Source: Phytophthora colocasiae (taxonomy: Eukaryota; Oomycota; Peronosporomycetes; Peronosporales; Peronosporaceae). From it: 64,000 nt of DNA. This document shows, piece after piece, positions 30,453 to 43,081 of the stretch. Each line of letters begins with the position of its first letter. Position 1 is the stretch's first letter. The translations under genes and the position numbers were made by a program. The stretch is from NCBI GenBank assembly GCA_018806915.1, contig JAGKQI010000050.1, positions 186,001 to 250,000 on the forward strand, read 5' to 3'. The notes below the pieces were generated by a model that was not told the DNA's origin, made no database searches, and saw only the letters and a program-made list of their open reading frames with translations.

Positions 30453-31354
30453 TGTGGACAAATGTCACCAACCATTTGTGAAAAGCAACTTTCATTGAAG
30501 CGATTTGAGGTGTCAGCGATAATTGACCTCACTGTTGACGACGAAGTGGATACCAGTCAATCGGAGACTACAGGAAGATAGCAGAGACCTTGAAGTTGAA
30601 GAACGGCGACTTTCGAAGATCGCAATGGGAGGAATGACACGGCACGAAACACACAAGGGCACAGGAAACCAGAGAGGCTGGACGACGTGAACACAAGGCA
30701 ATGGACGGCTAGGAAGACACCCAAGGAGTCGCCGAGGGAGAATCCTGACGGTGGCAGGCACTATACTTAGGATAGGTATAGAGATAGCGGGGCTACGGTA
30801 GCTAGGAGAGCTCTTCGACGTGCGGCTGGCCGTCGGATCTCTCAGTTCCGATTCTGCGCGGTTGTGGAGAGTTAAGGAGCTTTTGGAAATACACGCGTGG
30901 AGAATCGTCTCCACCCAACAACAGTAGAAGGTCATTAAGGGAGTGGCCACGTTCTGCGACACACAGGTCGGCGTGGACCCTTTGGTAATCGTTCGGAGGC
31001 GCAGAGTTCTGAGGTGCGACGATGGAGCAGCATGGGTAGTGTGGCGGGGACCGTGGTTAGCAACCACGTAGTTGTGGCGCTTATCGATAGTGTCTTGACT
31101 GTAAGTACTTACCTGGAACACATGAAGGGTGGTGCAAACTTGTATATTACATGTTGTATCGGGTTTAGCACGAGGACAAGCTATGGACTTACCCGAGTCT
31201 GTGGTTGCTACAAAATGTCTTCTCCCTAGCCGTCTCTACTGGGCAGTGTCCTCCCGGGTCCTCCTGGTGACATGTGGTTCCTAGTTCCTGCTCGTGTGAC
31301 CCCAAGCGCCCTTCGAGTTGGAAATCTGAGCACGATAAAGAATTAGTGCCGACA
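30453..31354 (+). repeat. Gypsy-3 5' LTR
   Basis: TGTGGACAAATG...GTGCCGACA, 902 bp, nearly identical to 41314-42215 (I count four substitutions and no indel). It is preceded by TATT (30449-30452), the target duplication repeated at 42216-42219. A 202-codon minus-strand ORF is present in both LTRs but shows no domain. Confidence 0.95.
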
Positions 31355-31370
31355 TGGTGGTCATTACAGG
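31355..31370 (+). other. Gypsy-3 primer-binding site
   Basis: TGGTGGTCATTACAGG starts exactly at the base after the LTR and begins with TGG. This is where the two LTR flanks diverge. The primer tRNA was not identified. The 320 bp from here to gag are an untranslated leader with no ORF I support. Confidence 0.5.
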
Positions 31371-31693
31371 GGCTTTCTGGGCAAACATTTGCAATAATGG
31401 TGGACTTTGCGAGCCTAGTCACAGTGGGCAAGAACCATAAGCGGGGACATCCTGTACTGGGGATGGTGCAATACTGGCACTAGACAACACTGGTCTATCC
31501 GTTAGAAGAATGGGCAAAAAGGGCCTGTATCAGACACAGACACAGATGAGAGTCATTACTGAGTTCCTAAGCACTGCACAGTTTACAGAATTAGATATTG
31601 ACACGGAAAGCACGGATACGGAACATACGGATGAGTTTTGTATTACAGAAGTACACGGACACGGACACGGATAAGGAAGTTTAGCTGAAGACC

Positions 31694-33598
31694 ATGGTTC
31701 GACGATCGGCTAGTGCTGCACGGGACGAGCGAGCTGAGAGGCGTGCTTCGTTTCATGACGCAGTGGCTGAGGCGGCACATGTATCTGCAGGCCCAGGAAT
31801 AGCTCACGGAGGAGGAAAGGAAGTTCCACAAGCGGCCCTGCATGACGCAGAAGGAAACTCGATACTGCCGTCAGTAGACCTACGAGCAACGGCGAGTCAG
31901 ACTCCACGGGCAAGCGGTGGAAGCGGAGGAGCAGCTCCGATGATTTACGTACCAGTCTCAGGAGGAGGACAACAATCACCGGTAGCTCCAGTTGTACCAG
32001 CACCCGGGGCAGCAGCAGTCCCTGGAGGTAACGGTAACGGAGGCGGAGACGGTGGTGACAACGGTAACAACGGTGACGGCAATGGAAACCAGGGTCAGGA
32101 CAACGCTAGAAACGGTGGTGATACTGGACACGGACAAGCACCAGCAGCAGTACCGGTAGGCGGAGCAGGAGTAGGAGCCCCTGTGGATCAAGCAGCGATG
32201 GCACCACCTGTACCACCAACTCCACCCGTACAAGTTGCCCCACAGTTCTTCGCAGTACCGCAAGCACCTCAGTGGATGTACCAGACACCGACCCGTGAGA
32301 AGAAGTTGCGTCTACCGAAGTTTAAGGGCCTTGGAGAGCCAAAAGTCACGGTTAAGGCATGATTGAAGGCAGTCAGGAACGAACTGCGTCGTCAAACAGC
32401 TATACTGCATACTGAGTGGCGTGAACATGAAGTCTTCATTGAGATGGTGGCAAGTCTAGAAGGTGAAGCTCTCATGTGGTATGACACGGTGGAAGATGCG
32501 TTCAGCAGGCGTGAAGACCAGACGTTTGGCAACCTGAGTCGGATGATGAAGGATCGCTACATGGTTAAGCGCTCGAATCCAGAAGTGGTGGCGAGACTGA
32601 GACAGCGACGTCAGCAACGAGGAGAGTCCTTGGTGGAATACGCACAGAAGCTACGGGAGATTGCGTCGACGAATCCAGTGGACGAAGAGTGGCTAGTCGA
32701 CTCCTTCTTGTCGGGAATGAGTAACGCTTGGTGCTCGACTTTAGTACGGGGACACCGACCGACTACGCTGAATGAGGCAGTGAACTTCGCGGTGGATCAA
32801 GTCGGGGAGTACGGAGAAGGCTACGGTGTTGACCTCGCGACGGCGATGCGGGTCCATGACGAGCGAACGGCATCAGCCGGTGCTACACCGACGGCGTTGG
32901 TCCCGAATTTGGCGACGATTCAGCAGGTCTCGACGGCAGGTGGAAACTTGGGGACTGTGGTGACTGGCTACGACACGGTTGGCTTAGCTACAGGACCTCC
33001 ACCCAGATACGATGTTGAAGGACGGCTAATGGTACCTCAAGGTGGCACTGTACTTCAAAGTGGAAGCCAGTGGAACGCAGTAATCCCAGCAGAATACCGG
33101 CTTGTACCGGAAGAGACCACGACAGCAAGTCAAGCAGCCAATACGACAACTGCGGCGACGCCGACGCGACAGACTCAGAACCGGCAGTAGAACTCTTCGA
33201 ACCAACGTGCAGATGGTAATGGCAAGCAGGCTCAGCGACCAGGACGCGCACTACAGATGGAAGCCCAAGAATCACAGCAGTCTCAACAGCAGTCTCAGCA
33301 ACAGCGGTGGAATGGTGGGCGAAAATATGGAAACTCCGAACCACTGAGAACCAAGGAAGACCGACTGCGTAACCACCAACAGTATCTGGACAGACGATCA
33401 CAGAAGCAGCAGCCAACAAGAGCGTCTACGGCACGGCCAGATGATATGTGCTTCTATTGTCATGGGTATGGACACCACGCTCACGCGTGTGCCCTCAGGA
33501 AGGAAGATAAAGAGGAGTCCAGTCCAGTGGTGAACCAGAGCGGTGATACCGGCAGTCAAGGCACTACAGGAAGCACGGGAAACGGACAGAGGATGTAG
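31694..33598 (+). pseudogene. gag: Gypsy-3 gag with two in-frame stops
   Basis: One frame carries gag from ATG 31694 to 33598, broken by TGA at 32360-32362 and TAG at 33188-33190. The N-terminal 170 residues are low complexity (Gly/Asn/Asp-rich GGNGNGGGDGGDNGN, then Pro/Val-rich). The capsid region starts just before the first stop (REKKLRLPKFKGLGEP) and continues after it (WYDTVEDAFSRREDQTF, RQRRQQRGESLVEYAQKLRE). A Gln/Thr-rich stretch and a CCHC knuckle (CFYCHGYGHHAHAC, about 33450) follow. Because the protein logic continues across both stops without shift, I read them as nonsense mutations (CGA or similar to TGA, CAG to TAG). Confidence 0.88.
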
Positions 33599-33687
33599 GG
33601 GCCCCGGCCCAGCATCGCGCATCGAGCCCACGGGGAGAGGAAGAAGCAGGTGAGCACGGCACCAGGCGACAGGGACCAGAACGGCAA

Positions 33688-35931
33688 GTGAAGTTCCAGC
33701 TGGCAGATGCGGTGACGGCACCTGGAGGACGGCGACTGTGGAATAAGGCCCGGTTGGCCGGAAGAAAGATGAAACGGAAGAGGAAGAAGGCGGGTTGTGG
33801 GGTACGAGATCCAGTCACGAGGACAGTGGAAATCGTTCCAACGACTCAGGATGAGAACGGCACGGTGGCACCGAGCAACAGTGGTGTGCGGCCGGAAGAT
33901 ACTACGGCACCGGCGGTGGGCAATACTGGTACGACGGCGGTGACCGAACAAGGAGATAAGAAGAACGACGGAGACACGGACACGGGACACGACAGAAAGA
34001 AGCGATGTCGCGTGCATTTTGAAGTTACAGACGGGTTGGACGAAGGGAATGGCGGAACCACGGCGACAGGGGACGGCCTGGCGAAACGGGTCGACGCCAA
34101 CGATGCCAACGATGGGGATTTCGCTACGCCCAGACCTACCGACGACGTACGGACGAGTGACATTGGAGAACTGGCACAGCACGAGCCACGAGAAGTCGGA
34201 ACTGGAACGGATGAAGTTACGGCAGGAACTGACGACCAAGTGGACGAATGTATGAACTTGGACGCCGAAGGCAAAAGGAATGCGGACGATACCGACGAAG
34301 AAACAAAGTCTGGACCAGAAGCTACTGAAGGAACTTCGCGACGCCCAGAAGTACTGATCACTGGAGATGGTGGAGCTCATAACGGGACACAGCAGATTCT
34401 CGGACGGGAGATGAGTATCGAAGACAGTCCACGAGCAAGGGTCTTACAGCTACGGGCAGCACAACGACGACGGGATGTTAGTGAAGCAGAAGCTGAATGT
34501 CGGTGGGAACGAAAGGTGCTAGCACGACAAGCACGGAGAGAACGACACGGAGCCGTGCGACTGGCCAAGGAATCCGACGGAGGGTCCTCTACAGTGACAA
34601 ACCTCGACGGGACAGCCACATCTGACACTCAGGAGGTTTCCGACGGACGAACCGCGGGATCTGGCAGTGAGAAGCAGCTGGAAGGGGACAACGTGCACAT
34701 ACGGGCGTCACGAACTCGAAGACGACAAGAGAAACGGGTACGGAAGGCTCACGCTAAGGAACAGAGGGAACTTCAGCACCGTGATGCACAGTCGAATTAC
34801 CCACCCAATAGCTATTACCAGTATGACGAGCACCGACGGACACACGGCCGAGCGAGTCTACGTACGCGTTCGGAGGCCGAAGAAACCGAGTACATTGAAC
34901 CAGCGTCAGTCAAGCAGGTGAAAGCGACCAGGAATCATAAGGTTACGAAGACTTACGAGTATCACAGCCAGAGCACATACTGTAGTGCAAGTTCCGAGTG
35001 GCATGAAGCAGATGAGCGGCAGTGCACAACAGGGAAGTTGCGAGCAGTACAAGCCCAAGCGGTTGACCAGCTACCGACAGCCATGGTTAACGTCAGAGGC
35101 CAAACCGTGACGGTGAAGCTTGATACCGGAGCGCAGTACAGTGTAGCAGGCAGGAGTTGGCGGCAACACGGCACCAGGTTGAAAGTACCACCTCCAGTGG
35201 ACTACATGGAAGGCTTTAGTGGCGTGGCTGTACGAGTTATTGGTGTTTATCGGTTTGTGCTATGGACACAGTACTCGCAGAGTATGACGGTCGACGCTCT
35301 CATTGTGGACAGTGACACGGAGGATTTCTTAGTGGGCAAAGACTGGATGTACGATCACGGTGTGAAGATCGACTTTGTATCGAGCGAGATGAAGTGGTAT
35401 GAGAATGACGTCAAGAAGGTCGTACCGTTCACGGGTATTGGAGCAAAAGAACAGCGAGAACGGGTGGCCAAGATCCGATTGCTAAGGAAGACGCGAATCC
35501 AGACACAGACCTGTCATAACGTGGAAGTTTCAGTCCCAGAAGCCGATGGTACAGTGGGTCTCTTTATACCCAAGAAGCGGAAGGAGCCGTACCTGTTAGT
35601 GGCACCGACATTAGTCACGGTGAAGTCAGGAAAGGTGAAGGTGCCGATATTAAATCTGGTTGGCAAGACGAAGAAGTTACCGAGTAAGGAGATGCTTGGC
35701 ACTTGGACACCTCTGGATGACGAGATGGAAGTACTGGAACTTGGAGGTGAACTTGATCGTGAACGTATGAGTCAATGGTTGGACGAACTTCAGGTGAAGG
35801 AGAAACCTCTCAGCAATGAGGAGACTTTGAACTTCGGTGACATGGACGACAAAGACAAGGAGTTGTTGGTCAAGTTACTGAGGAATTACCCGGAGCTCTT
35901 AGAACCGAAGGAAGGATGTCCACCAGCAACG
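33688..35931 (+). pseudogene. pol: Gypsy-3 pol, N-terminal part with protease
   Basis: First part of pol. About 450 residues of charged, disordered sequence precede an aspartic protease (VKLDTGAQYSVAGRSW, about 35115; then EDFLVGKDWMYDHGVKIDF). A connector follows, reaching ELLVKLLRNYPELLEPKEG just before RT. The frame is cut at 35931 by a reverse-oriented solo LTR. The open frame drifts on into it to 36105, which is not element sequence. Removing the insert and one copy of the 4-bp duplication joins this frame directly to the RT frame at 37619, so the insertion was clean. Confidence 0.9.
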
Positions 35932-37618
35932 TGTCGCGAAGTCGGTGAAACTTTGGTCGCGGAGCAGGGGCGTATAGTGAACCCTAGTTATATGACTACT
36001 GAAGAGGGGTTTTCAGAGCCGTACAACGGTAGGTTGGCGTGTGGTACCTTGCGGTATCCTCGTGGGTTCGTTGTCTTCGGAAATATGACCCTCGCCGGAG
36101 TCTGAGAGTGTGTTGTGAAGAGAGGTTGGGGTTCCCTTGAAGTCTGGTGTCGGTATTCAGGAAATCCTTCCAGGAGCGTTCGGGGGGTCGGAATCTCTGG
36201 GAACCAAGATGGTCTCCAGGGAGTCGGCGGTCGAAAAGAGGTTAATATACCAGAGAAAGTCTGAAATCGGTGTCTGAATATCACAAATCCAGAACCGAGA
36301 TACCTGACTTTCAGAGATAAACAACCAATATACAGAGTTCGAAAATATACAAATATATACAGCCGTTCTTATTCTTTCTAGGCCCTTGAACGGTGGGCTA
36401 ACACTCCAGGTCAACTAGGGACTCGCTACCAGACACCTGGTCTGTCTGGTATCCCTTTACGTCCGCGCACCACCCTCTTATATAGAGGGAAAATATAAAC
36501 CAATACAATCGGCTATATACAACAGTCTACCTTGCACTCTGAAAACGACTGTCTAGTTTCCAGAGCCTGTCCAAACGATCAATATGAAATGGGCTACCGC
36601 TAGAGACAAAACAAACGACCCAACTAGGATATGGAATAGGCGGGTCCTTTCAGGTCTCTACGTTACCTGATCTCCACCTAAGGGGATTGAATTTGGTGGA
36701 GATCACACGACGTACGTGATGACGCAGTGGCTTGGATACCTCTCAAGCGGACTTGTGCAGTAGCAAGCAAATTGAACTCTGTTTATCGTTTATCTTCCTC
36801 ATAACTATCATATATCTCTGGTAACTCTCTTCTTCTTGTCGTCTTTTGCGTCCTTTATGCAGTCAGTCGTCATATCTCAGGTACTCTTGGTCTTTGTATA
36901 CATCTGGTACTTTGACTTGGTCTCAGTATGCAGGCTGTGCAGCCGATCTCGATGGGTTGACAGGTAGAGACGTCATTACGGGGGATGTGCAGGTCAGTAA
37001 TCACTTGAATGCGTGACTTGAACTTGGGTTCACTTGGTTTCAGTATGGTCTTGGATCTTCGGTGGTTTCAGAGTCTGGTATCCTGGTTTTCAGAGTCTGA
37101 TATCACTTGGTTTTCAGAGTCTTAGTCACTCAGAGTTATAGATACCAAAGTCTTTGAGTAAGAAACCAGAGTACGGAGCACCAATGCTTCAACGTACATG
37201 AAGATCTTGAGGGTTGCGCGGGTGCGCGGCGTCCGGCGCGCGATACTTGGTCTTTGCGGGTATATATTGTGAATCCTTGAACCATCCATCGTCGCGCTGG
37301 ACGGTAACGGGATGAGGTCTCTCAGAGATACGTTCTTCTGAGAGACTTTCCGCCAGAACTTAGGCACTCATCGTCGGGGAAAGTCCGGTGACCAGACAGA
37401 GTGTAGTTGACCTTCAGAGTTGTGCACACTCTGAAGTACACTTCTGGTCCTTTGGGCCCCTTTACAGTCAGGCGAAGGTTTATCCACAATCTTCCACAGA
37501 TGTCGCACGGGTGCGGCCGCGTCCCAAAGTCCCTTTCGCTTATAACCCATAGTATAACCAATCACATCGTAACGTAATATCCACCTGTCGCTCGAAAATC
37601 GGAATTAACATCATGTCA
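35932..37618 (-). repeat. solo LTR of the Gypsy-2 family, nested in Gypsy-3 pol
   Basis: The reverse complement of this 1687-bp block follows the Gypsy-2 right LTR from end to end: TGACATGATGTTAATTCC versus TGACACGTTGCTAATTAC at the start, TTCGCGACA at the end. It is clearly more diverged than the two Gypsy-2 LTRs are from each other. It is bordered by AACG on both sides (35928-35931 and 37619-37622), a 4-bp target duplication. No internal region remains, so it is a solo LTR left by recombination between two LTRs. Confidence 0.93.
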
Positions 37619-37622
37619 AACG

Positions 37623-40364
37623 ACGCTAGGCGTGGAACACCACATCAACACGGGTGAAGCGCCACCGATCAAGATACGCCCCAGAAGATACTCAAGGTCT
37701 GAGCAAGAGGTGATTGATGAAGAAGTCCAGAAGATGCTACACGACGGAGTCATTGAGGAAGGCACGGGAGCTTGGGGATTCCCGGTGGTCCTCGTACGGA
37801 AGAAGGATGGCACGGTTCGGTTTTGTATCGACTACAGGTTGTTGAACAACATTACCAAGAAAGATGTCTATCCACTCCCACGGATTGATGATGCATTGGA
37901 CACTATGCACGGAGCCCGACGATACTCGAGTCTAGATCGACATGCTGGATACTGGCAGGTACCCGTTGCTGGAAGTGACAAGGCGAAGACTGGTTTCGTC
38001 ACTCGGCAGGGGCTGTTTTAATTCGTCAGAATGCCATTTGGTTTAGCAAACGCACCTGGCACATTTCAGAGAATGATGGATGCAGTACTCAGAGGACTTA
38101 CGTGGCGAAGTTGTCTAGTTTATTTGGATGATGTTATTATCTTTACGGCGGGATCGGTTTCGAGGCATGTGGTGGAACTGGCATGTGTACTAGAACGGCT
38201 GGCGAGGGCTGGATTGTCATTGAAGCCAAAGAAGTGCAGTTTCGCGATGACGAGGCTGGAATATCTCGGTCACGAGCTTGACGAGAAGGGCATACGTCCT
38301 TTGGAATCATTGGTAGACACGGTCAGACGATTCCCGGTTCCCGAGAACCCTGACGAAGTACGGAGATTCGTACATCTAGCTGGATACTACAGACGGTTTG
38401 TACCGCATTTTGGAACCAAGGCGGCACCTCTGACGAGGCTGTTGCGTAAGAGCTCGGAATGGGATTGGGGGCCCGACCAGCAGCAGGCGTTCGAAGTTTT
38501 GAAGGCGGAGTTGACGGAGAGACCGCTGTTGGTGTATCCGGACTTCTCGAAGCCATTCAAGTTAGTCACAGACGCCTCAGTGGTAGGATTGGGAGCGGCG
38601 TTGATGCAGGACCAAGGTGCAGGTGACCAACCTGTTGCTTATGCGTCCAAGGTGAACTCACCCACAGTCGCGAAGTATGGGATCACGGACCTGGAGTGTG
38701 CGGCAGTAATTTGGGCCGTTAAGCTCTTTCGCCCGTACCTGTATGGACGTAGATTTGAATTGGTGACGGATCATTCCGCGCTCGCTTACCTCATGAAGAA
38801 GAAGGACCTCACTGGAAGGCCGTACAGATGGGCACTGCAATTGCAGGAGTTCGACTTTCGGATTACTTACCGACCTGGATCTACGAACGTGGTGGCGGAT
38901 GCGCTGTCACGAGCGCCCGTGAGGACTGTCGCGGCGAACAGGCGGAAGAACAGGAAGAGAAGACAGCAGCCAACTACAGAAACTGCACCAGCGAATGAAC
39001 GTACAGTTAGCGAGGGTGAACAGCTCAGTGGGGGTACAAAAACTTCCGTACCTCTAGGAGTTGTAGCAGCTGAGACGACAAGTACGGGAATAACACAGAC
39101 GGTGACGAACAGTACTGTAGAAACGAGTGCTCGGATGATCGGAAGCTCGGGTGACACAGTAAACACTGGTGACAACGGACAACTGACGGACGAGGAGATC
39201 AAGGCTCACCAGAAGGAAGACAAGATGGTACAGCGATTGTCAGAGCAAGAACGACACCAAGGATTAATGGTGGTCAAACGAGATGGACTCGTGTATCTGC
39301 GTGAAACGGATGGATCATTGCGAGTGGTGTTACCGGCATCGTTACGGGCAAAAGCACTACGGGAGGCACACGACTCAATATATGCGTGTCACTTGGGAAC
39401 GCCACAGACCTACGGACGACTAGAAAAGATCTACTGGTGGCCAGGCATGAGAGACCAAGTGAAGTACTGGGTTCGGAGCTGTAGGGACTGCGCAACAAGA
39501 AAAACGAAGCCGAAGGCAGTCATACCTCCACTACGGAGCCTAGGAGTTGGTGCTGTAGGTGACAGATGGGCACTCGATGTGGCAGGCCCACTACCGGTCA
39601 CTGGACGAGGGAACCGCTATGTTATCGCTGCTGTAGACTATGCCAGTAGGTACGCGGTGATGATAGCGACACCAAGTCACACGGCAGAAGATATCGCACG
39701 CTTTTTGGTAGAACGGATCGTTGGAGTACATGGACCGATGCGAGAACTGATCATGGATGGTGCTCCAGAGCTCAATGGACTGGTGGTAACTCGGTTGATA
39801 CAATTGCTGAAGGCGAAACAGACGAAGCCTGTGCCGTATCGTCCGATGTTGCTGGGCTTAGTTGAGCGGTACCACAAGATCTGGAAGGACATGGTGGCTC
39901 AGTACGTCGATGAGAAACAGAACGACTGGGACGACTGGATCCCCTGTGCAATGTATGCGTACAACGGAGCTCGACACGGGACTACCGGCTACTCACCTAA
40001 TGAACTAATGATGGGGAGACGGCTGAGGGCACCGAATGAACTATTGAGAGCAAGTCAAGTACAGCAGATTGAAGGTTGGCCCGAATACCACCGGAAACTG
40101 GTGACGAACATGGAGTCAGCAGCAAGGATCGCGAAGCAGGCACTGGAGAAGGACCAGCTGCGAAGAGAGCGATACTACAGTCACAAAGTAAGGAACAACG
40201 TGCATTTCAAGGTTGGAGACATGGTTTGGATCTTCAGACCACCACGTGGAACGGGAGTGACGAAACTCGCTCACCAATGGATCGGACCGGCAAAGATTAC
40301 GGCCGATGGAGGGTTTGACAACTGGATTGTACGTCGAGAAGATAGAGCTAGTGGCCCATTGTAG
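37623..40364 (+). pseudogene. pol: Gypsy-3 pol: RT, RNase H, integrase
   Basis: Continuation of pol after the solo LTR. RT begins HHINTGEAPPIKIRPRRYS and has YLDDVIIF near 38120. One TAA at 38019-38021 interrupts the frame in GLF-stop-FVRMPFGL, where Glu (GAA) is usual. RNase H follows (VTDASVVGLGAALMQ, VTDHSALAYLM, NVVADALSRAP), then a linker, the integrase zinc finger (HDSIYACHLG..CRDCATRK) and the core, with D in RWALDVAGPL, D in LIMDGAPELNG and E in GLVERYHK. A GPF-like module follows (LAHQWIGPAKI). The frame is lost at 40364 by an indel around 40310-40360; the C-terminal part continues in the next frame. RT and RNase H closely resemble the decayed fragment at 1-1136. Confidence 0.92.
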
Positions 40365-41342
40365 CTTTCTAGTCTCTTACTACCGACCTCGCAGTCAATT
40401 AGCAGTGGTGGCAGACCAAATACTGGAGGATCTAGCCAAGGACGACGATCTCTTTGAAGGTGGAGACCAGGGACTAAGGCCCGGAGAAGAACGGACTCAA
40501 GGAATAAGTCGTGGAGAAACAGTTCGTGTACAGACAGCAGGGCAACACCGACAAGACGTTGAAGAGGCAGGTGACAACGACGCCATCGAACGGACCACGG
40601 CGACGACAAGAGCGGGTGTCACTCAACCAGAGGATACCAGAATAGCTAAGGAAGTTACGGGTGCAGCAGCAACGCCTCGAACGATCAGTACGGCACGACA
40701 GCGGAGCGTTCAAATACCCCAACCAAGAAACAACCAGTTGGCGAGAGGGTAACGACGACGGCTGCGACGACTACAACTACTTCCCCGACTACAGTGACGA
40801 ATAAGCAGCGCAAGAGGAAGCGCGATGACGAAGTGTCCGGTGATAACCAGCAGAAACAACAAGCTAGGCGACAGGCGGAGACGGCGGCACGCGAAGCACG
40901 AGCAGCAAAACGGAGTGCTCTTCGTGACCGACCGACGCAGACAAACGCCGAAACGATGGATCCAGATGCAAATCGCAGGGTATCAAGCACTACGGAGACC
41001 TCAGATACAACCGGTAGAGCTACGGAACAACAACAACGATCAGACGGAGTTACGCGAGCTCTCCGAGGACACGGACAATCACGATGGCCATCAGCAGCGA
41101 AGACCATTATGGAGGAAGCTACAGCTGGAACAGTACGCGAACGAGGACAGCGAAAGGTCCGAAACAAAGCTGGCCGGTACGAAACCCAGTACCGTGTCGA
41201 GTATCAAGATCGACCAGGTGGACCTGTGGTACCAGCCTGGCTCACAGCGCAACAGTTCGAGACACTGTTCGAGCAGGGAAAGATCGGGGACGATCTTCAG
41301 GCGGGGAATGGCGTGTGGACAAATGTCACCAACCATTTGTGA
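40306..41342 (+). pseudogene. Gypsy-3 pol C-terminal extension
   Basis: After the frame break, pol coding continues in frame 40306-40752 (CSFLVSYYRPRSQLAVVADQ, then an acidic Thr-rich stretch) and, after another break, in 40794-41342. The latter has a basic Lys/Arg/Gln run (NKQRKRKRDDE) and ends in a compact block (RNKAGRYETQYRVEYQDRPG, then VPAWLTAQQFETLFEQG). That block sits where other Gypsy elements carry a chromodomain. It has the Tyr-x-Val-x-Tyr strand of one, but I cannot call it firmly. The last codons run 29 bp into the 3' LTR. Confidence 0.7.
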
Positions 41343-42215
41343 AAAGCAACTTTCATTGAAGCGATTTGAGGTGTCAGCGATAATTGACCTCACTGTTGAC
41401 GACGAAGTGGATACCAGTCAATCGGAGACTACAAGAAGATAGCAGAGACCTTGAAGTTGAAGAACGGCGACTTTCGAAGATCGCAATGGGAGGAATGACA
41501 CGGCACGAAACACACAAGGACACAGGGAACCAGAGAGGCTGGACGACGTGAACACAAGGCAATGGACGGCTAGGAAGACACCCAAGGAGTCGCCGAGGGA
41601 GAATCCTGACGGTGGCAGGCACTATACTTAGGATAGGTATAGAGATAGCGGGGCTACGGTAGCTAGGAGAGCTCTTCGACGTGCGGCTGGCCGTCGGATC
41701 TCTCAGTTCCGATTCTGCGCGGTTGTGGAGAGTTAAGGAGCTTTTGGAAATACACGCGTGGAGAATCGTCTCCACCCAACAACAGTAGAAGGTCATTAAG
41801 GGAGTGGCCACGTTCTGCGACACACAGGTCGGCGTGGACCCTTTGGTAATCGTTCGGAGGCGCAGAGTTCTGAGGTGCGACGATGGAGCAGCATGGGTAG
41901 TGTGGCGGGGACCGTGGTTAGCAACCACGTAGTTGTGGCGCTTATCGATAGTGTCTTGACTGTAAGTACTTACCTGGAACACATGAAGGGTGGTGCAAAC
42001 TTGTATATTACATGTTGTATCGGGTTTAGCACGAGGACAAGCTATGGACTTCCCCGAGTCTGTGGTTGCTACAAAATGTCTTCTCCCTAGCCGTCTCTAC
42101 TGGGCAGTGTCCTCCCGGGTCCTCCTGGTGACATGTGGTTCCTAGTTCCTGCTCGTGTGACCCCAAGCGCCCTTCGAGTTGGAAATCTGAGCACGATAAA
42201 GAATTAGTGCCGACA
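41314..42215 (+). repeat. Gypsy-3 3' LTR
   Basis: Second copy of the 902-bp LTR, ending GCCGACA and followed by TATT (42216-42219), the target duplication. Upstream GCGGGGAATGGCG is the likely polypurine tract. Confidence 0.95.
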
Positions 42216-42545
42216 TATTGTAGGTAGAAGTTGATTAACTTTAGCTGGACTACGTCTTGCAGACCTATGCTATTATCAAGTTCTAGCCTTGAAAAGTCCA
42301 TGTTCGTTGTCGTGGAGGTTAGGAAGAAGTTCAATCTACTCAGATTCAAACCCCAAGCGCCTAAGCAATCGGTTAAGGACTTCACCGTCAATATTCCAAT
42401 AAGATGCTTGTAGAAACAAGAAATGACAGTGACTTCGAAATGAAGCCTCCACGCTAGTAATGATTGGCGACAGCATCTGTGTTTCGCCGAAGTAAATGTC
42501 GTTGCGCAGCCGCCATGAAGAATTACTACCCCATCAATGCTATTC
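42216..42545 (-). pseudogene. LINE 3' end, degraded
   Basis: On the minus strand the sequence reads SWRLRNDIYFGETQMLSP, then a C-terminal stretch and a tail ending AAAGTTAATCAACTTC, parallel to the LINE-A 3' end but clearly a different copy or family. Gypsy-3 inserted at its very end. Confidence 0.65.
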
Positions 42546-42644
42546 TTCTGTATTTTATAAAAAGAAGATCGTGCTGATCCAGGAAACTAACTATCACTGA
42601 TGTCAGTTGAATTTAAGATGTTGTCCGAGATGATAACACACAGA

Positions 42645-42873
42645 CTTCGTTCCAGCATGGAACACAAGTGACATAAGAAAGCCCGTACATTCAGCTACAA
42701 TTTTAACTTCACTCTATGGGATAAAAGGGCTGCCAAAGTAATTTCAGCGGATGCGCACTCAACCTGAGTACCTCGTTCCACAGGATGATGTTGTGGCCTT
42801 TATGAGGAGAGAGGGATTGAGCAAGATGACCATTAAACAGTTAGAGGACGCATTCGAGAAGTTCCTAGACTAA
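42645..42873 (+). pseudogene. RXLR effector pseudogene (third family member)
   Basis: A broken relative of the genes at 28888 and 45906. Only the C-terminal half is recognisable. One frame gives ARTFSYNFNFTLWDK, matching the region just after dEER, and a second gives FQRMRTQPEYL, then VVAFMRREGLSKMTIKQLED, ending at TAA 42871-42873. The signal peptide, the RXLR motif and about eight residues after YL are missing, and at least one frameshift and one stop lie inside. The downstream 120 bp also match the flanks of the intact genes, so the whole locus was duplicated. It is too decayed to appear as an ORF. Confidence 0.85.
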
Positions 42874-43081
42874 GAAAAGGATACAACACGAGCTGGAATC
42901 CAAGACGTTATACAGCCACTTTACTTGAATGGAGCGTTGAGATCGATTTCTACGAAAACCATTAAACTTCTAATAAACTGAACGAGTAACGCACAGCTAC
43001 AGCACTTACCGTTATGTGTCATTGGTATCTGTAGAATCCACAAAACCCACCGGTAAAGGTGACCTCGAAGTGTCCTCATTT

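Noticed and set aside
30513..31121. 202-codon minus-strand ORF in the Gypsy-3 LTR, repeated at 41374-41982
   Set aside because: Open in both LTRs only because the LTRs are near-identical. Composition is Ser/Arg/Pro-rich with no domain, and it runs across the likely promoter and R regions.
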